A stretch of DNA of 64,000 nucleotides from CBDAKK01 sp965196605 (GCA_965196605.1 CBDAKK010000001.1:124001-188000), one strand, 5' to 3'; positions 18,300-27,942 are shown, counted from the stretch's first letter. Made by a program: numbers and translations. Notes: generated by a model not told the origin, from the letters alone.

Positions 18300-19862
18300 T
18301 TACACCATGTGTGACATACGCTCAGCCACACCATGAGTTGTATCGTGTTCTCGCAGTGCAATATGCATAATCGTCTCTTGGTCTGCTTCTTTAGCATGAA
18401 GCATGCCCTTAATTTTTCCTTCATTCATAATATAAATTCTATCCGCCATGCCCAATATCTCCATCAATTCTGATGAGACAATGATGATGGTTCTTCCTTC
18501 TTCTGCAAGGGTGTTGATGATGCTATATATTTCATACTTTGCTCCAACGTCTATACCTCGAGTAGGTTCATCAATGATGAATATTTCGGGATTTGTGAGG
18601 AGGCAACGGCTTAGTACCACTTTTTGCTGATTACCGCCGCTTAACGTTGCCACATTCGTGTCAATAGTTGGCGTTTTTATGCTCAGAGCATTCACGTATT
18701 TTTTAGCGGCGCTCACTTCTTTTTCATTGTTGATGACGCCGTACTGTGCAAAAAGACGGAGGCTGGAATTTGAAATATTGGTTTTTACATCTTGTTTCAA
18801 AATAAGCCCAAGAGACTTCCTATCTTCAGAGACATAGCACATGCCATTTTTAATGGCCTCTTTAGGAGACGTAAAATTTACTTCTTTTTCATCAATGTAC
18901 AGAGCACCCTCAGAGCGCGAACCGTACATGTTTCCAAAGAGGCTCATCATAAGCTCGGTTCTCCCCGAACCCATGAGTCCGCAAATGCCCACAACCTCGC
19001 CCTTGTTTGCATACAAAGACGCATTGTCTATCACTTTCAAATGAGCATTTATGGGGTGGTACACAGACCAGTTTTTTACTTCTATGCGTTTTTCACCAAT
19101 TTTTGCGTTCCGAGCGGGGCACATGTGCGTCAAGCTCCTGCCAACCATTTCGCGTATAATCGTAGACACATCAACGCTCTCTTCATGGGTGTTGTGCGTG
19201 GCAACAGTCTGTCCGTCACGCAATACGGTAATAGCGTCAGCGACTTCCATCACTTCGTTAAGCTTGTGCGATATCATCATGCACGTAATGCCCGTATTTT
19301 TGAGTTCCACAATAAGCTTGAGCAGCACTGCGCTTTCTTCGTCGTTAAGAGATGAGGTCGGCTCGTCCAAAATGAGCAGCGTCACGTCTTTAGAAAGCGC
19401 GCGCGCAATTTCCACCAACTGTTGTTTTCCAACACTTAAGGTGTTAACCGCGGTGGTGGGGTGGGCGTCTAAGCTCACGCGTTTAAGCAATCCACGCGTT
19501 TTCTCTATCATGTACGCCTCATCCAAAATTCCATAGCGCGTCTTTTCATGTCCAAGAAAAATATTCTCGGCTATGGACAAATACGGGCTTAAGGCCAACT
19601 CCTGATGAATTATAGCAATACCATCTCTCTCGCTTTGTTTAACCGTGTGGTAATGCGTAGGCTTTCCATTGTAAAGTATCGCACCTTCATAACTGCCATG
19701 GGGATAGACACCGCTGATAATTTTCATGAGTGTAGACTTGCCAGCGCCGTTCTCTCCGCAAATGCAGTGAATTTCGTTTTTTGCAATTGAAAAATCAACT
19801 TGGGACAAGGCGCGTACGCCGGGAAATTCTTTTGTGATACGCTGCACTTCTAGTATGTTCAT
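18300..19862 (-). CDS. Sugar ABC transporter ATPase with two nucleotide-binding domains (GguA/XylG type)
   Basis: A 520-residue tandem ATPase that powers sugar import from the cytoplasmic face. The N-terminal domain has Walker A GENGAGKST, the family-specific signature SVGKQQLVEIA and Walker B LLILDEPTSSL. The C-terminal domain has the degenerate Walker A GLMGSGRTE, signature SGGNQQKV and IFIIDEPTRGID. This degenerate second site is normal for the MglA/RbsA/XylG class. An intercistronic terminator separates it from the receptor gene upstream, so it is probably made in smaller amounts. Confidence 0.92.
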   Translation of the reverse strand: MNILEVQRITKEFPGVRALSQVDFSIAKNEIHCICGENGAGKSTLMKIISGVYPHGSYEGAILYNGKPTHYHTVKQSERDGIAIIHQELALSPYLSIAENIFLGHEKTRYGILDEAYMIEKTRGLLKRVSLDAHPTTAVNTLSVGKQQLVEIARALSKDVTLLILDEPTSSLNDEESAVLLKLIVELKNTGITCMMISHKLNEVMEVADAITVLRDGQTVATHNTHEESVDVSTIIREMVGRSLTHMCPARNAKIGEKRIEVKNWSVYHPINAHLKVIDNASLYANKGEVVGICGLMGSGRTELMMSLFGNMYGSRSEGALYIDEKEVNFTSPKEAIKNGMCYVSEDRKSLGLILKQDVKTNISNSSLRLFAQYGVINNEKEVSAAKKYVNALSIKTPTIDTNVATLSGGNQQKVVLSRCLLTNPEIFIIDEPTRGIDVGAKYEIYSIINTLAEEGRTIIIVSSELMEILGMADRIYIMNEGKIKGMLHAKEADQETIMHIALREHDTTHGVAERMSHMV

Positions 19863-19906
19863 AACGTTTTAGGCGCGGCTATTGCAACATTGTAAGCAAA
19901 CGTTAT

Positions 19907-19941
19907 AAAAAAGACTTTCCTTTTTTCGGAAAGTCTTTTTT
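19907..19941 (-). terminator. Intercistronic terminator/attenuator between sugar receptor and ATPase genes
   Basis: A 14-bp perfect stem, AAAAAAGACTTTCC with GGAAAGTCTTTTTT, and a 7-base loop; reading on the minus strand it ends in a T run. It lies 28 bp after the receptor gene and 45 bp before the ATPase gene. Such elements let the binding protein be made in excess over the membrane complex. Confidence 0.85.
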
Positions 19942-19969
19942 ATATTTTTATAAATACCTGCAATCATTA

Positions 19970-21061
19970 TTATTGCAAGTCTTTTGCTTTGTAGTACCCA
20001 CTGTCTATCATGGTTTCCTTGTAATTGTCTTTCGTAACTTTTACTGGCGCGAGCAAATAGGACGTTACAACTTTTTTGCCTGTATTGTATGTTGTGGTAT
20101 CTTTACGAACTCCTGCAATGGATGGCTGCTTATTTTTCAGCAAGGCATCTGCAAGCTCAATTGCTGCGCTTGAGAGTTTTCTTGTGTCCTTGAATACCGT
20201 CATGTGCTGCTTGCCTTCTTTAACCATCTTTATAGATGCAAGCTCGCCATCTTGTCCTGTAACAACAGGAAGCTTGGCCGTAGTGTTGTACTTTGCATCA
20301 GAAGAAAGCGCCTCGATAATAGCGCGCGCGAGCGTGTCATTAGGTGCAAGCACCGCATCCAGCGTTACATTTCTTGCATCTCCATTGAGCAAGTTTTCCA
20401 TACGCGCCTTTGCAATGTTCGCTTGCCAATTTTCTGTGCTTATGCGGCTAAAAGCGCTGTCTTTTGAAGAAAGTGGCGCAGGCCCTACAATGCTTAACGT
20501 TTTCTTTTGTACATATGGCCGCAATACATCTATTGCGCCGTCAAAGAAAAACTTTGCATTGTTGTCTGTAGGCGCGCCTGCGAAAAAGGTTATTGTCTTC
20601 TTAGCCCCAGATTTGAGTTTTAAAGCATCCTGTATGGCTGTACCCTGTATTTGACCAACCTTGTAATTATCGAAGGTAATGTAATAATCGTATTTGTCTG
20701 AATTTACTATCAACCTATCGTATGCGATAATGATCACGTTTTCAGCACTTGCCTTTTCTACTGCTTCCGCAGCCCCTTCGTTTACCGCCCCTATAATTAT
20801 AAGCTTGGCGCCTTTTGTTACAAAATCCTCAATTTGCCTGTTTTGTTTACTTTGATCTGCGTCAGCATACGCCACCGCAGCTGCATACCCCTTTGAACGA
20901 GCGCTTTGTTTTAGCTCAGCACCATCGCGCTGCCATCGTTCAACATGTGTTTCAGGCATGGCTATACCTATGTCAATAATGCCACCTTCCCCAGCGGCAA
21001 ATACTCCCATAACCGCATATAAAACCATTACGGAAAGTATAAACACGTTTTTGCGTTTCAT
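19970..21061 (-). CDS. Multiple-sugar-binding periplasmic receptor, ChvE/XylF type
   Basis: A 363-residue periplasmic binding protein. Residues 1-22 form a cleavable signal peptide (VFILSVMVLYAVMGVFA) with no lipobox. ChvE-family blocks are clear: IDIGIAMPETHVERWQRDG, KQNRQIEDFVTKGAKLIIIGA, IIAYDRLIVNSDKYDYYITF, VLAPNDTLARAIIEAL, VTGQDGELASIKMVKEG and MTVFKDTRKL. It captures a monosaccharide (glucose, galactose or xylose in relatives) and hands it to the GguAB-like complex encoded downstream. AAGGAGG precedes the ATG. In other treponemes genes of this fold are often named mglB, but the sequence is closer to ChvE/XylF. Confidence 0.9.
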   Translation of the reverse strand: MKRKNVFILSVMVLYAVMGVFAAGEGGIIDIGIAMPETHVERWQRDGAELKQSARSKGYAAAVAYADADQSKQNRQIEDFVTKGAKLIIIGAVNEGAAEAVEKASAENVIIIAYDRLIVNSDKYDYYITFDNYKVGQIQGTAIQDALKLKSGAKKTITFFAGAPTDNNAKFFFDGAIDVLRPYVQKKTLSIVGPAPLSSKDSAFSRISTENWQANIAKARMENLLNGDARNVTLDAVLAPNDTLARAIIEALSSDAKYNTTAKLPVVTGQDGELASIKMVKEGKQHMTVFKDTRKLSSAAIELADALLKNKQPSIAGVRKDTTTYNTGKKVVTSYLLAPVKVTKDNYKETMIDSGYYKAKDLQ

Positions 21062-21114
21062 AATCTTAATCCTCCTTAAGTATCTATGTTAGATATTTTG
21101 TATTTTATGAAACA

Positions 21115-21143
21115 ATTTTATAATGTGTAACACTTCATGTCAA
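21115..21143 (-). promoter_or_regulatory. Promoter of the sugar receptor operon
   Basis: Minus strand TTGACA, 17-base spacer, TAAAAT, about 55 bases before the receptor start codon. Confidence 0.6.
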
Positions 21144-21203
21144 TGATTTTGCACACATTGCGTGAATGTAGCGTTATGCTTCTACAAAATTTATTTTTAT
21201 TCT

Positions 21204-21460
21204 GTGGGGGCGTCCCCCCACACCCCCGCGGGGTAAGACGCTGTTATGCGCTACGCGCGCGAGTGTCTGTTCCACAGCTCACGCGATGTGTTGCTCACGC
21301 TATTTGTTGCCAAGCAGCTATTCTAAATACGCTATCCATTCGAATGGCTGTACTTTCTTTCTTTTCTTTTTGTGCGACGCTCACGAGCGAAGCGAGGGGA
21401 TGCAAACTATTGCATAAGCGCTGCGGAGCGAAGCCAAGATGGAGTACTCGCATCAAAGAA
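21204..21460. repeat. Second copy of the dispersed intergenic repeat
   Basis: It begins with the same GC-rich hairpin (GTGGGGG-CGT-CCCCCCAC), continues with the shared AAGACGCTGTTATGCGCT-type stretch, and contains 44 bp (21376-21419) identical to 8225-8268, including the small inverted repeat ATGCAA-ACTA-TTGCAT. The long terminal inverted repeats of the first copy are degraded here. It occupies most of the 640-bp spacer between the divergent sugar receptor gene and nusA. Confidence 0.7.
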
Positions 21461-21624
21461 AAACGCGCTGTGGGACTACGCCATAGAGAGCAAGGCACGG
21501 GGTATAGAGATTACTCATGCGTGTTGAGCGCTGCGCGCGTGCAATCTACCGCAAAGTATTAAGGAGCTGATACTGTTTTGGCGCTATCGCGCTTTTTGTG
21601 GCCGAGATGTATTCTTTAATTTTA

Positions 21625-21653
21625 TTGACAGCGCCTAGAGAATGTAATATTCT
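21625..21653 (+). promoter_or_regulatory. Promoter of nusA
   Basis: TTGACA, 17-base spacer, TATTCT; transcription would begin near 21660, about 40 bases before the nusA start. It shows that nusA begins a transcription unit here instead of being inside a rimP-led operon. Confidence 0.75.
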
Positions 21654-21698
21654 AACAAGTATAAAATTTACGACCGAGCTCCTGTTCAGTCGATATCG

Positions 21699-23303
21699 AT
21701 GTTGAAAATCATGGCAGAATTAGCAAGTATTATACAAGAACTCAAAAATGAGAAGGGTTTTTCTGAAGACCTTATAAGGATTATTCTTGAGGATTCACTA
21801 AAGGCGGCGTATAAAAAGCGCTTTGGTACCGATGAGAATGTTGTAATTGACTTCAGGGCAGATCACTCCGAAGTTGCTTTGTACTCTCAGAAGACTATTG
21901 TTGAAGAAGTGGAAAAAAACAGGGATGTCTTTGACATTACGCTTAAAGAGGCGCGGGTATTTGAGCCTGAGTGTGAAGTTGGGGACCAACTTCTTATTGA
22001 GATAAAGCCACAGGACTTTACGCGCAGCGAGGCTTTGGTTGCAAGTCAGCGAGCCACGCAGCGAATTAGGGACTTTGAGGGTGACTTGTTGCAAGCCGAG
22101 TTTAAAAACAAACTCAACGAAATTGTTGTGGGCTACTGCTTGCGCGAAGTGCACAAAAATGTCATCGTCGACCTTGGAAAGGTAGAGGGCATACTGCCTA
22201 AGCGTTTTCAGACCCCCAAGGAAGTCTATAGGACGGGTGATAGGGTCAAGGCACTGCTTCATTCAGTTGAGAGAACACAGGGACATAGGCTTGAAGTTGT
22301 GCTTAGTAGAACCCATGCTGAGTTTGTAAAAAAGATTTTTGAGCTTGAAATACCGGAGCTTAATGACGGCACCATTGAAATTGTTAAAATAGTACGTGAG
22401 CCGGGTTACAGAACTAAGGTAGCGGTTCGTTCTATGCATTCAGAAATTGACCCCGTTGGCACTTGCGTGGGCGCGAAGGGCTCACGTATTAACAACATTA
22501 TACTTGAGCTTGATGGAGAACGCATAGATGTTTTGCGTTACGATAGCGATCAGCTTACTTTTATTCACAATGCGCTTTCTCCTGCTGAGGTGAAACAAGT
22601 CATAATAATGGACAATGCCAACCGTAGTGCGCTTGCAGTTGTAGAGGATGAAGTTTTCCCCATTGCAATAGGCAAGCTTGGACTTAATGTGCGTCTTGCC
22701 AACAGGCTCACGGATTGGAACATCAATGTGAAAACCGAGACTGAATTTAGAGAAATGAATAAAGACAACGAAATGTTGCAGACTGTTTTCAATGATGTCT
22801 CGGATATTGATACGAGTTCAGATGAAGCCGTAAGCGATGAAGAACTTGATATTTCAAAGGTTCGTGAATTGCCGGGCATGCGTAGTGATATTGTCTCTAA
22901 GCTTGAAGATGCAAGCATAGAGTACATAGAGGATTTATTGCAGGTTTCAGATTCACAGTTGATTGAGAAGCATTTTTCTTCTGATGAAATTGCATATATA
23001 CGTAAGGTGTTGCAGGAAATTGTTGAGGTTGAGGACGCCGAAGATACACAGGCTTCTGAAGAAGCACAGGTAGATGATAATGCTGAAGAGAATTCGGAAG
23101 ACGATGGAAAGGGACTCTCGGTGCGAGAATTGCCATTAAGCGATGCTATCATAGAAAAACTTATTGATGCAGGAATTGAAAAAATATATGATTTAGCGCT
23201 TTTGTATTCTAATAAAAAGATAAATACGCTTTCTTCTTTGGATGAAGACGAGCAAAAGGCGCTTGAAAACGTTATTAAAGAAAGCATAGAATACGAAGAA
23301 TAG
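21699..23303 (+). CDS. nusA: Transcription termination/antitermination protein NusA
   Basis: A 534-residue RNA-polymerase-associated factor that tunes pausing, termination and antitermination. The N-terminal domain (1-130) starts MAELASIIQELKNEKG at codon 5. The S1 domain is around LGKVEGILPKRFQ. KH1 and KH2 follow with VGAKGSRINNIILELDGERID and GKLGLNVRLANRLT. Beyond residue 360 is a long acidic tail with two helix-hairpin-helix-like units (VRELPGMRSDIVSKLEDASI and VRELPLSDAIIEKLIDAGI), comparable to the repeat domains of E. coli NusA. No clear ribosome-binding site precedes either ATG (21699 or 21711). infB, which normally follows, is absent. Confidence 0.95.
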   Translation: MLKIMAELASIIQELKNEKGFSEDLIRIILEDSLKAAYKKRFGTDENVVIDFRADHSEVALYSQKTIVEEVEKNRDVFDITLKEARVFEPECEVGDQLLIEIKPQDFTRSEALVASQRATQRIRDFEGDLLQAEFKNKLNEIVVGYCLREVHKNVIVDLGKVEGILPKRFQTPKEVYRTGDRVKALLHSVERTQGHRLEVVLSRTHAEFVKKIFELEIPELNDGTIEIVKIVREPGYRTKVAVRSMHSEIDPVGTCVGAKGSRINNIILELDGERIDVLRYDSDQLTFIHNALSPAEVKQVIIMDNANRSALAVVEDEVFPIAIGKLGLNVRLANRLTDWNINVKTETEFREMNKDNEMLQTVFNDVSDIDTSSDEAVSDEELDISKVRELPGMRSDIVSKLEDASIEYIEDLLQVSDSQLIEKHFSSDEIAYIRKVLQEIVEVEDAEDTQASEEAQVDDNAEENSEDDGKGLSVRELPLSDAIIEKLIDAGIEKIYDLALLYSNKKINTLSSLDEDEQKALENVIKESIEYEE

Positions 23304-23319
23304 TTTTATGTTGACTTCG

Positions 23320-23349
23320 TTGACAAGCAATTTTATATAGCTTTATAAT
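23320..23349 (+). promoter_or_regulatory. Consensus promoter of rpsO
   Basis: TTGACA and TATAAT, both perfect hexamers, with an 18-base spacer. It gives rpsO its own strong start, 29 bases before the GTG. Confidence 0.8.
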
Positions 23350-23377
23350 GACTTATAGCATAATAGGAGATTAATAC

Positions 23378-23647
23378 GTGAATATTGATACTGATGAAAA
23401 AAAGTCTTTGATAGTAAAGCATGGAGGAAGTGAGAAGAACACCGGTGATACTCGTGTTCAAGTTGCACTTTTAACGCAAAAAATAAACCATCTTACTGCG
23501 CATAGTAAGATTTATAAAAGAGATTGGAATAATAGAAATACGCTTTTAAAATACGTTGGTCGTCGTCGTAGGTTGTTGCGTTATTTGCAAAGAAAAGACT
23601 TAGAGGGATATAGAACCTTAATTAAAGAATTAGGACTACGCCATTAG
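23378..23647 (+). CDS. rpsO: Small ribosomal subunit protein S15
   Basis: An 89-residue 30S primary binding protein that contacts helices 20-22 of 16S rRNA. It shows the family core GDTRVQVALLTQKINHLTAH and the basic segment KYVGRRRRLLRYLQRKD, ending LIKELGLRH. The start is GTG, with AGGAGA 8 bases upstream. pnp follows after 148 bp, the usual rpsO-pnp arrangement. In E. coli S15 represses its own translation; this cannot be judged here. Confidence 0.97.
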   Translation: MNIDTDEKKSLIVKHGGSEKNTGDTRVQVALLTQKINHLTAHSKIYKRDWNNRNTLLKYVGRRRRLLRYLQRKDLEGYRTLIKELGLRH

Positions 23648-23795
23648 CGTATTCTTTACCACAACTTTTCACAATTATTTGGATTTATTTGTATTGCTTT
23701 TGATGAAATAGCGCGAGACATTTTTGTAATTTTGCCAAAAAATACTTAGTTTTTATTCGTTGATTCATAGATGCTAATAATCTTAAGGAGAATAT

Positions 23796-26057
23796 ATGAT
23801 ACATACACATGAGATTTCTGTTGATGTTGGAAATAAAAAACTAGTATTTCAGACGGGGTATATGGCAAAACAAGCCAACGGGGCAGTGTTTGCAATGTAC
23901 GAAAGTGGCACTTCTGTGCTCGCAACTGTTTGCTGCTCTAGTTCTACAAATGAGGATTTGGATTTCATTCCGCTACAAGTGGAATACAATGAAAAATACT
24001 ACGCGGCGGGCAAGATACCGGGCGGATTCATAAAGCGCGAGACGCGTCCAAAGGATAAGGAGATACTTGTATCTCGCCTTATTGATAGGCCTATGAGGCC
24101 GCTGTTTCATAAGAATTTCATGCGTGAAATTCAGCTTATTCCGACTACTCTTTCGACTGATAAAGTAAATCCGCCGGATGTTGTGGCCATGTGTGCTGCA
24201 TCAGCTGCTGTTATGGTAAGTGACATACCCTTTGATGGACCTGTTGGTGCTGTGCGCATTGTCATGGTAGATGGTCAATACATTGTCAACCCGGTTTTTG
24301 AAGAGATACAGCAAGCGGAATTGGAATTGGTAGTTGCTGGAACCCTAGAGGGAATTACCATGGTAGAGGGTGGTGCCCAAGAAGTTTCAGAGGATACGCT
24401 ACTTGACGCAATAGAATTTGCGCGACCGATAATAACCAAAATATGCGAAGCACAAAATGAGCTGGTTGCTCTTTGTGGCAAGAGTAAATTGCCCTTGGTG
24501 GAAGTGCCTGAGTTTGCGTTACATGAGGAGATACAGGCTTTTGCGCGTACCGAAATGGAAGAGGCGTGCTATGTCAAGGGCAAAGACAATAGATCACAGG
24601 CTATCAAGGATGTTATAGAAAAAACTCAAAATCATTTTTCTGAGAAAATTGAAGAAGGGGATGAAAAGCGTCTTTACAAGGCATTGGATGATTTGGAACA
24701 AGAGATAGTGCGCTCAAATATTATTACAAAAAAGATGCGCACCGACGGAAGAAGCCCCGAAGATATACGCGCGATAGAATGTAAAGCCGATGTTCTTACG
24801 CACACGCATGGCTCTTCGCTTTTTACGCGAGGTGAAACGCAGGCGCTTGGTGTGGTAACTTTAGGAAGCGCGTCTGATGAGCAAATTTTTGATGATATTG
24901 ATGGCGATAGGCGCGAACGATTTTTGCTTCATTACAACTTTCCACCCTATTCTGTAGGAGAAACGGGGAGACTTGCAACTGGTAGGCGAGAGATAGGCCA
25001 CGGGCACCTCGCGTTCCGCGCTATTCAAGCCATACTTCCCTCTCAGGAAATTTTCCCATACACGGTTCGCGTAGTCTCGGAAGTCTTAGAGTCAAATGGT
25101 TCTTCTTCCATGGCAACGGTGTGTGCGGGCTCTCTTGCGCTTATGGATGCAGGGGTTCCCACGACGAGCGCTGTTGCGGGCATTGCCATGGGGCTTGTTA
25201 CCGATGAGCGCGGCACGGTGGTGCTTTCGGATATTTTAGGTGAGGAAGATCACCTTGGTGACATGGACTTTAAGGTTGCCGGTACGCGCGATGGTATAAC
25301 GGGATTTCAAATGGACATTAAGGTGAAAAATGTCAGTGCGGATACTATGCGTACTGCGCTTGAACAAGCGCGTGTAGGACGCATGCACATACTTGACGTA
25401 ATGAGTGGCACGATGAGCCAGCATAAAGAAGACCTTTCACCCAATGCTCCGCGCATTATAACCTTTGCGGTTGATGCGGAGCATATAGGTACACTCATTG
25501 GGGCGGGTGGAAAGACTATCCGCTCAATTACAGAAAAGCGTAATGTGCAGGCGAATATTGAGAATACAGGACAAATAACGATTTACTCACAAGACTTGAA
25601 TGCAGGCAACCTCGCAAAGGAAGACTTGTTGAAGTTGCTTGAAGAGCCAGAGGTAGGGAAAACCTATGTGGGTATTGTAAAGAGAATTACGGACTTTGGA
25701 GCTTTTATAGAAGTGTTGCCCGGAAAGGATGGGCTTTGTCATATCAGCAGACTTTCAACGGAGCGCGTAGAGTCTGTAGAAGATGTGTTGCAGCTCAATG
25801 ATGAAGTAGAAGTTAAAATTATAGAAATAGACCGCATGGGACGTATCAATCTTGCTATGAATGGTGCCGACGCCTCATCATATGCTTCAAACAAAAGTCG
25901 CGATAGTAGAGGCGGCATGAGAAGTGACAGAGGTGATAGAGGCGACAGAGGTAGCGACAGGCGTGGGCGAAGAAATTATGAAGGTGGCTCTTCGTTTTCT
26001 CGTGAACGTCATTCCGATCGCCATCCTGATAGATATTCTAAGAGACGCGAACGATAG
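23796..26057 (+). CDS. pnp: Polyribonucleotide nucleotidyltransferase (PNPase)
   Basis: A 753-residue phosphorolytic 3'-5' exoribonuclease, the core of RNA decay; works as a trimer. There are two RNase PH-like domains (1-230 and about 310-545) with KIPGGFIKRETRPKDKE and GDMDFKVAGTRDGITGFQ. They are followed by a KH domain (IGAGGKTIRSITEK) and an S1 domain (VGIVKRITDFGAFIEVLPG). The tail after about residue 700 is a low-complexity Arg/Asp/Ser/Gly stretch (DRGDRGDRGSDRRGRR) that may bind RNA. AAGGAG lies 6 bases before the ATG. dut follows after 19 bp. Confidence 0.97.
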   Translation: MIHTHEISVDVGNKKLVFQTGYMAKQANGAVFAMYESGTSVLATVCCSSSTNEDLDFIPLQVEYNEKYYAAGKIPGGFIKRETRPKDKEILVSRLIDRPMRPLFHKNFMREIQLIPTTLSTDKVNPPDVVAMCAASAAVMVSDIPFDGPVGAVRIVMVDGQYIVNPVFEEIQQAELELVVAGTLEGITMVEGGAQEVSEDTLLDAIEFARPIITKICEAQNELVALCGKSKLPLVEVPEFALHEEIQAFARTEMEEACYVKGKDNRSQAIKDVIEKTQNHFSEKIEEGDEKRLYKALDDLEQEIVRSNIITKKMRTDGRSPEDIRAIECKADVLTHTHGSSLFTRGETQALGVVTLGSASDEQIFDDIDGDRRERFLLHYNFPPYSVGETGRLATGRREIGHGHLAFRAIQAILPSQEIFPYTVRVVSEVLESNGSSSMATVCAGSLALMDAGVPTTSAVAGIAMGLVTDERGTVVLSDILGEEDHLGDMDFKVAGTRDGITGFQMDIKVKNVSADTMRTALEQARVGRMHILDVMSGTMSQHKEDLSPNAPRIITFAVDAEHIGTLIGAGGKTIRSITEKRNVQANIENTGQITIYSQDLNAGNLAKEDLLKLLEEPEVGKTYVGIVKRITDFGAFIEVLPGKDGLCHISRLSTERVESVEDVLQLNDEVEVKIIEIDRMGRINLAMNGADASSYASNKSRDSRGGMRSDRGDRGDRGSDRRGRRNYEGGSSFSRERHSDRHPDRYSKRRER

Positions 26058-26076
26058 TTTTATGTAAAATTTATAT

Positions 26077-26535
26077 ATGAGTGTTCCTACAATTGAAGTG
26101 CATGTTTGGGGTTCTGTGCCTGAGTATAAAAGTGCGCTTGCGGCAGGAGCTGATTTGCGTGCCTATGTTGATGCACCCGTGCTCATAAAGCCGTGGGAGC
26201 GCATGCTCATTTCTACGAATACATACGTAGCCTTGCCTCAAGGCTACGAGGGGCAGGTGCGTCCCCGATCTGGCTTGTCATTAAAACATGGTATTACCTT
26301 GATAAATGCAGTAGGCACTATAGACGCAGACTACCGCGGGGAAATATGCGTGCCGCTTATCAACATGAGTGATACGCCTTACACGGTTGAGCATGGAGCG
26401 CGAATTGCGCAACTTATTATTACAAAGTGTGAGCGCGCAGCGTTTATTCCCACAAAAAATTTTCTTGACCTTCCCGTATGCGATAAGACACGCGAGCGCT
26501 ATACCAACGGGTTTGGTTCTACTGGTACCTTGTGA
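26077..26535 (+). CDS. dut: dUTP diphosphatase
   Basis: A 152-residue trimeric dUTPase that cleaves dUTP to dUMP, keeping uracil out of DNA. The five motifs are visible: AGADLRAYVDA, RPRSGLSLKHG, GTIDADYRGEICVPLINMS, GARIAQLIIT, and the C-terminal arm ERYTNGFGSTG. Length is normal. It sits between pnp and the lptF-like gene in the plus-strand cluster. Confidence 0.96.
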   Translation: MSVPTIEVHVWGSVPEYKSALAAGADLRAYVDAPVLIKPWERMLISTNTYVALPQGYEGQVRPRSGLSLKHGITLINAVGTIDADYRGEICVPLINMSDTPYTVEHGARIAQLIITKCERAAFIPTKNFLDLPVCDKTRERYTNGFGSTGTL

Positions 26536-26562
26536 AAATGAGAGTAGGCAAATCCCTCGGTT

Positions 26563-27942
26563 ATGCTACAAAATTCATTCTATAAAATATACACAAGAGT
26601 ATTTTTTTACCTTACGCATGTAGTGCGTGTATGTACGCATGCTGTGGCAAAGCTGTGTTTGCCGTGGATATTGTGGAAGTATATACTCTTTGATTTTATT
26701 TTCTCCTTCTTCGTGACCTTTGTGTTTTTTATGGTAATATTTATCTTCAATCAAATATTACTCTTTGCAAAAAACATTTTGGAAATAAGCATTCTCTTTT
26801 TTGATGTCTTCCAATTGCTTTTATATAAGCTGCCGGAAATTATTTCGCTTTCAGTCCCTTTTGCTACTTTGGTAGCCTGTCTTATGAGCGTGGGTGGCTT
26901 TTCCTCTCAAAACGAGTTTGTTGCAATGCGCTCGCTCGGTATTTCTTTTTACAAAACCTTCGTGCCTTATGTAGTTATGGCCTGCATGGTAATGATTTTT
27001 TCTTTTTTCACCATTGAAGTGCTGCGTCCATGGGGCGCCATACAGTACATCAAGCAATATCAAAAGATACTATCACTCAATCCACAGTTGGGGCTTCAGA
27101 ATAATTCCATCACCAAATATCAGGATGATGTTATTGTTGTAAAAAGTGTGCGGGGTACGGACATAGAAGGGCTTGTGATTGTAGATACCGATAGCGATGA
27201 TAATAAACGAACCATAGTTTCGCAAAGTGCGGCCATAAAAAACAGTGTGAAGGGCGTTATTTCTTTGGACTTATATGATGTGATAAGCATAAGCGATGAG
27301 GCAAAGCCCAAAGAGTACAATTACATACAGGGAAAGAAATTGTCCTACAATGTCTTGCTGCAAGATATTACGCAGGATGTGAGAAGTATTAACTTGGATA
27401 GTAAAAGCATGCGAGATATTGCAAAAGATATAGATGAAGAAAAACGCGTTACTGCCATACCAGAGGAACGCGTTCATATTGATAATCTCTACAGCGCGCG
27501 CTCCATGGTTTTAGGTGCCTATCAGCACTATGCAAAAAATTTCATACCAAGAGGCGATGCGCCGTATGACGCAAAAAAACCATTTGTTTCTGAGATCAAT
27601 AATCTTGTAAGCCATTATAACGACTTGCAAGCGGAATCTCTGATCAATAGGAGTATTCACAGTTATAAAGTAGTGCTTTATAGAAAGCTCTCTTTTCCAT
27701 TTGCAACCCTTTTGTTTGTGTTCTTTGCATTTCCTGTGGGGCTTTTTTACAAGCGTAGTGGTAAATCCATTGGCTTTGGTATGGGGCTTATCATTTCCTT
27801 TGTCTATTGGTTTCTTATTATAATTTTGCAGAGCGTACTCATAGCCAACCCCGAATTGCCCACATTTGGCCTCATGTGGTTACCAAACGCTGCGGTTTTT
27901 ATATTTGGGATTATTCTTTTCCGCGTTAAAAGGAACATATAA
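26563..27942 (+). CDS. LptF/LptG-family (YjgP/YjgQ) permease, first of a pair
   Basis: A 459-residue membrane protein. It has the family topology: N-terminal transmembrane helices (FDFIFSFFVTFVFFMVIFIF and following, with LPEIISLSVPFATLVACLMSVGGFSSQNEFVAMRS), a large periplasmic beta-jellyroll domain (about residues 160-370), and C-terminal helices (FPFATLLFVFFAFPVGLFYK). In other Gram-negative bacteria LptF and LptG with LptB extract LPS from the inner membrane; treponemes lack classical LPS, so another glycolipid or lipoprotein may be moved. The stop overlaps the start of the second permease gene. No clear ribosome-binding site was seen, so the start is uncertain. Confidence 0.85.
   Translation: MLQNSFYKIYTRVFFYLTHVVRVCTHAVAKLCLPWILWKYILFDFIFSFFVTFVFFMVIFIFNQILLFAKNILEISILFFDVFQLLLYKLPEIISLSVPFATLVACLMSVGGFSSQNEFVAMRSLGISFYKTFVPYVVMACMVMIFSFFTIEVLRPWGAIQYIKQYQKILSLNPQLGLQNNSITKYQDDVIVVKSVRGTDIEGLVIVDTDSDDNKRTIVSQSAAIKNSVKGVISLDLYDVISISDEAKPKEYNYIQGKKLSYNVLLQDITQDVRSINLDSKSMRDIAKDIDEEKRVTAIPEERVHIDNLYSARSMVLGAYQHYAKNFIPRGDAPYDAKKPFVSEINNLVSHYNDLQAESLINRSIHSYKVVLYRKLSFPFATLLFVFFAFPVGLFYKRSGKSIGFGMGLIISFVYWFLIIILQSVLIANPELPTFGLMWLPNAAVFIFGIILFRVKRNI

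Noticed and set aside
22565..23287. 240-codon Ser-rich frame antisense to nusA
   Set aside because: Composition (Ser/Ala/Thr) is the mirror of acidic nusA codons; no start signals.
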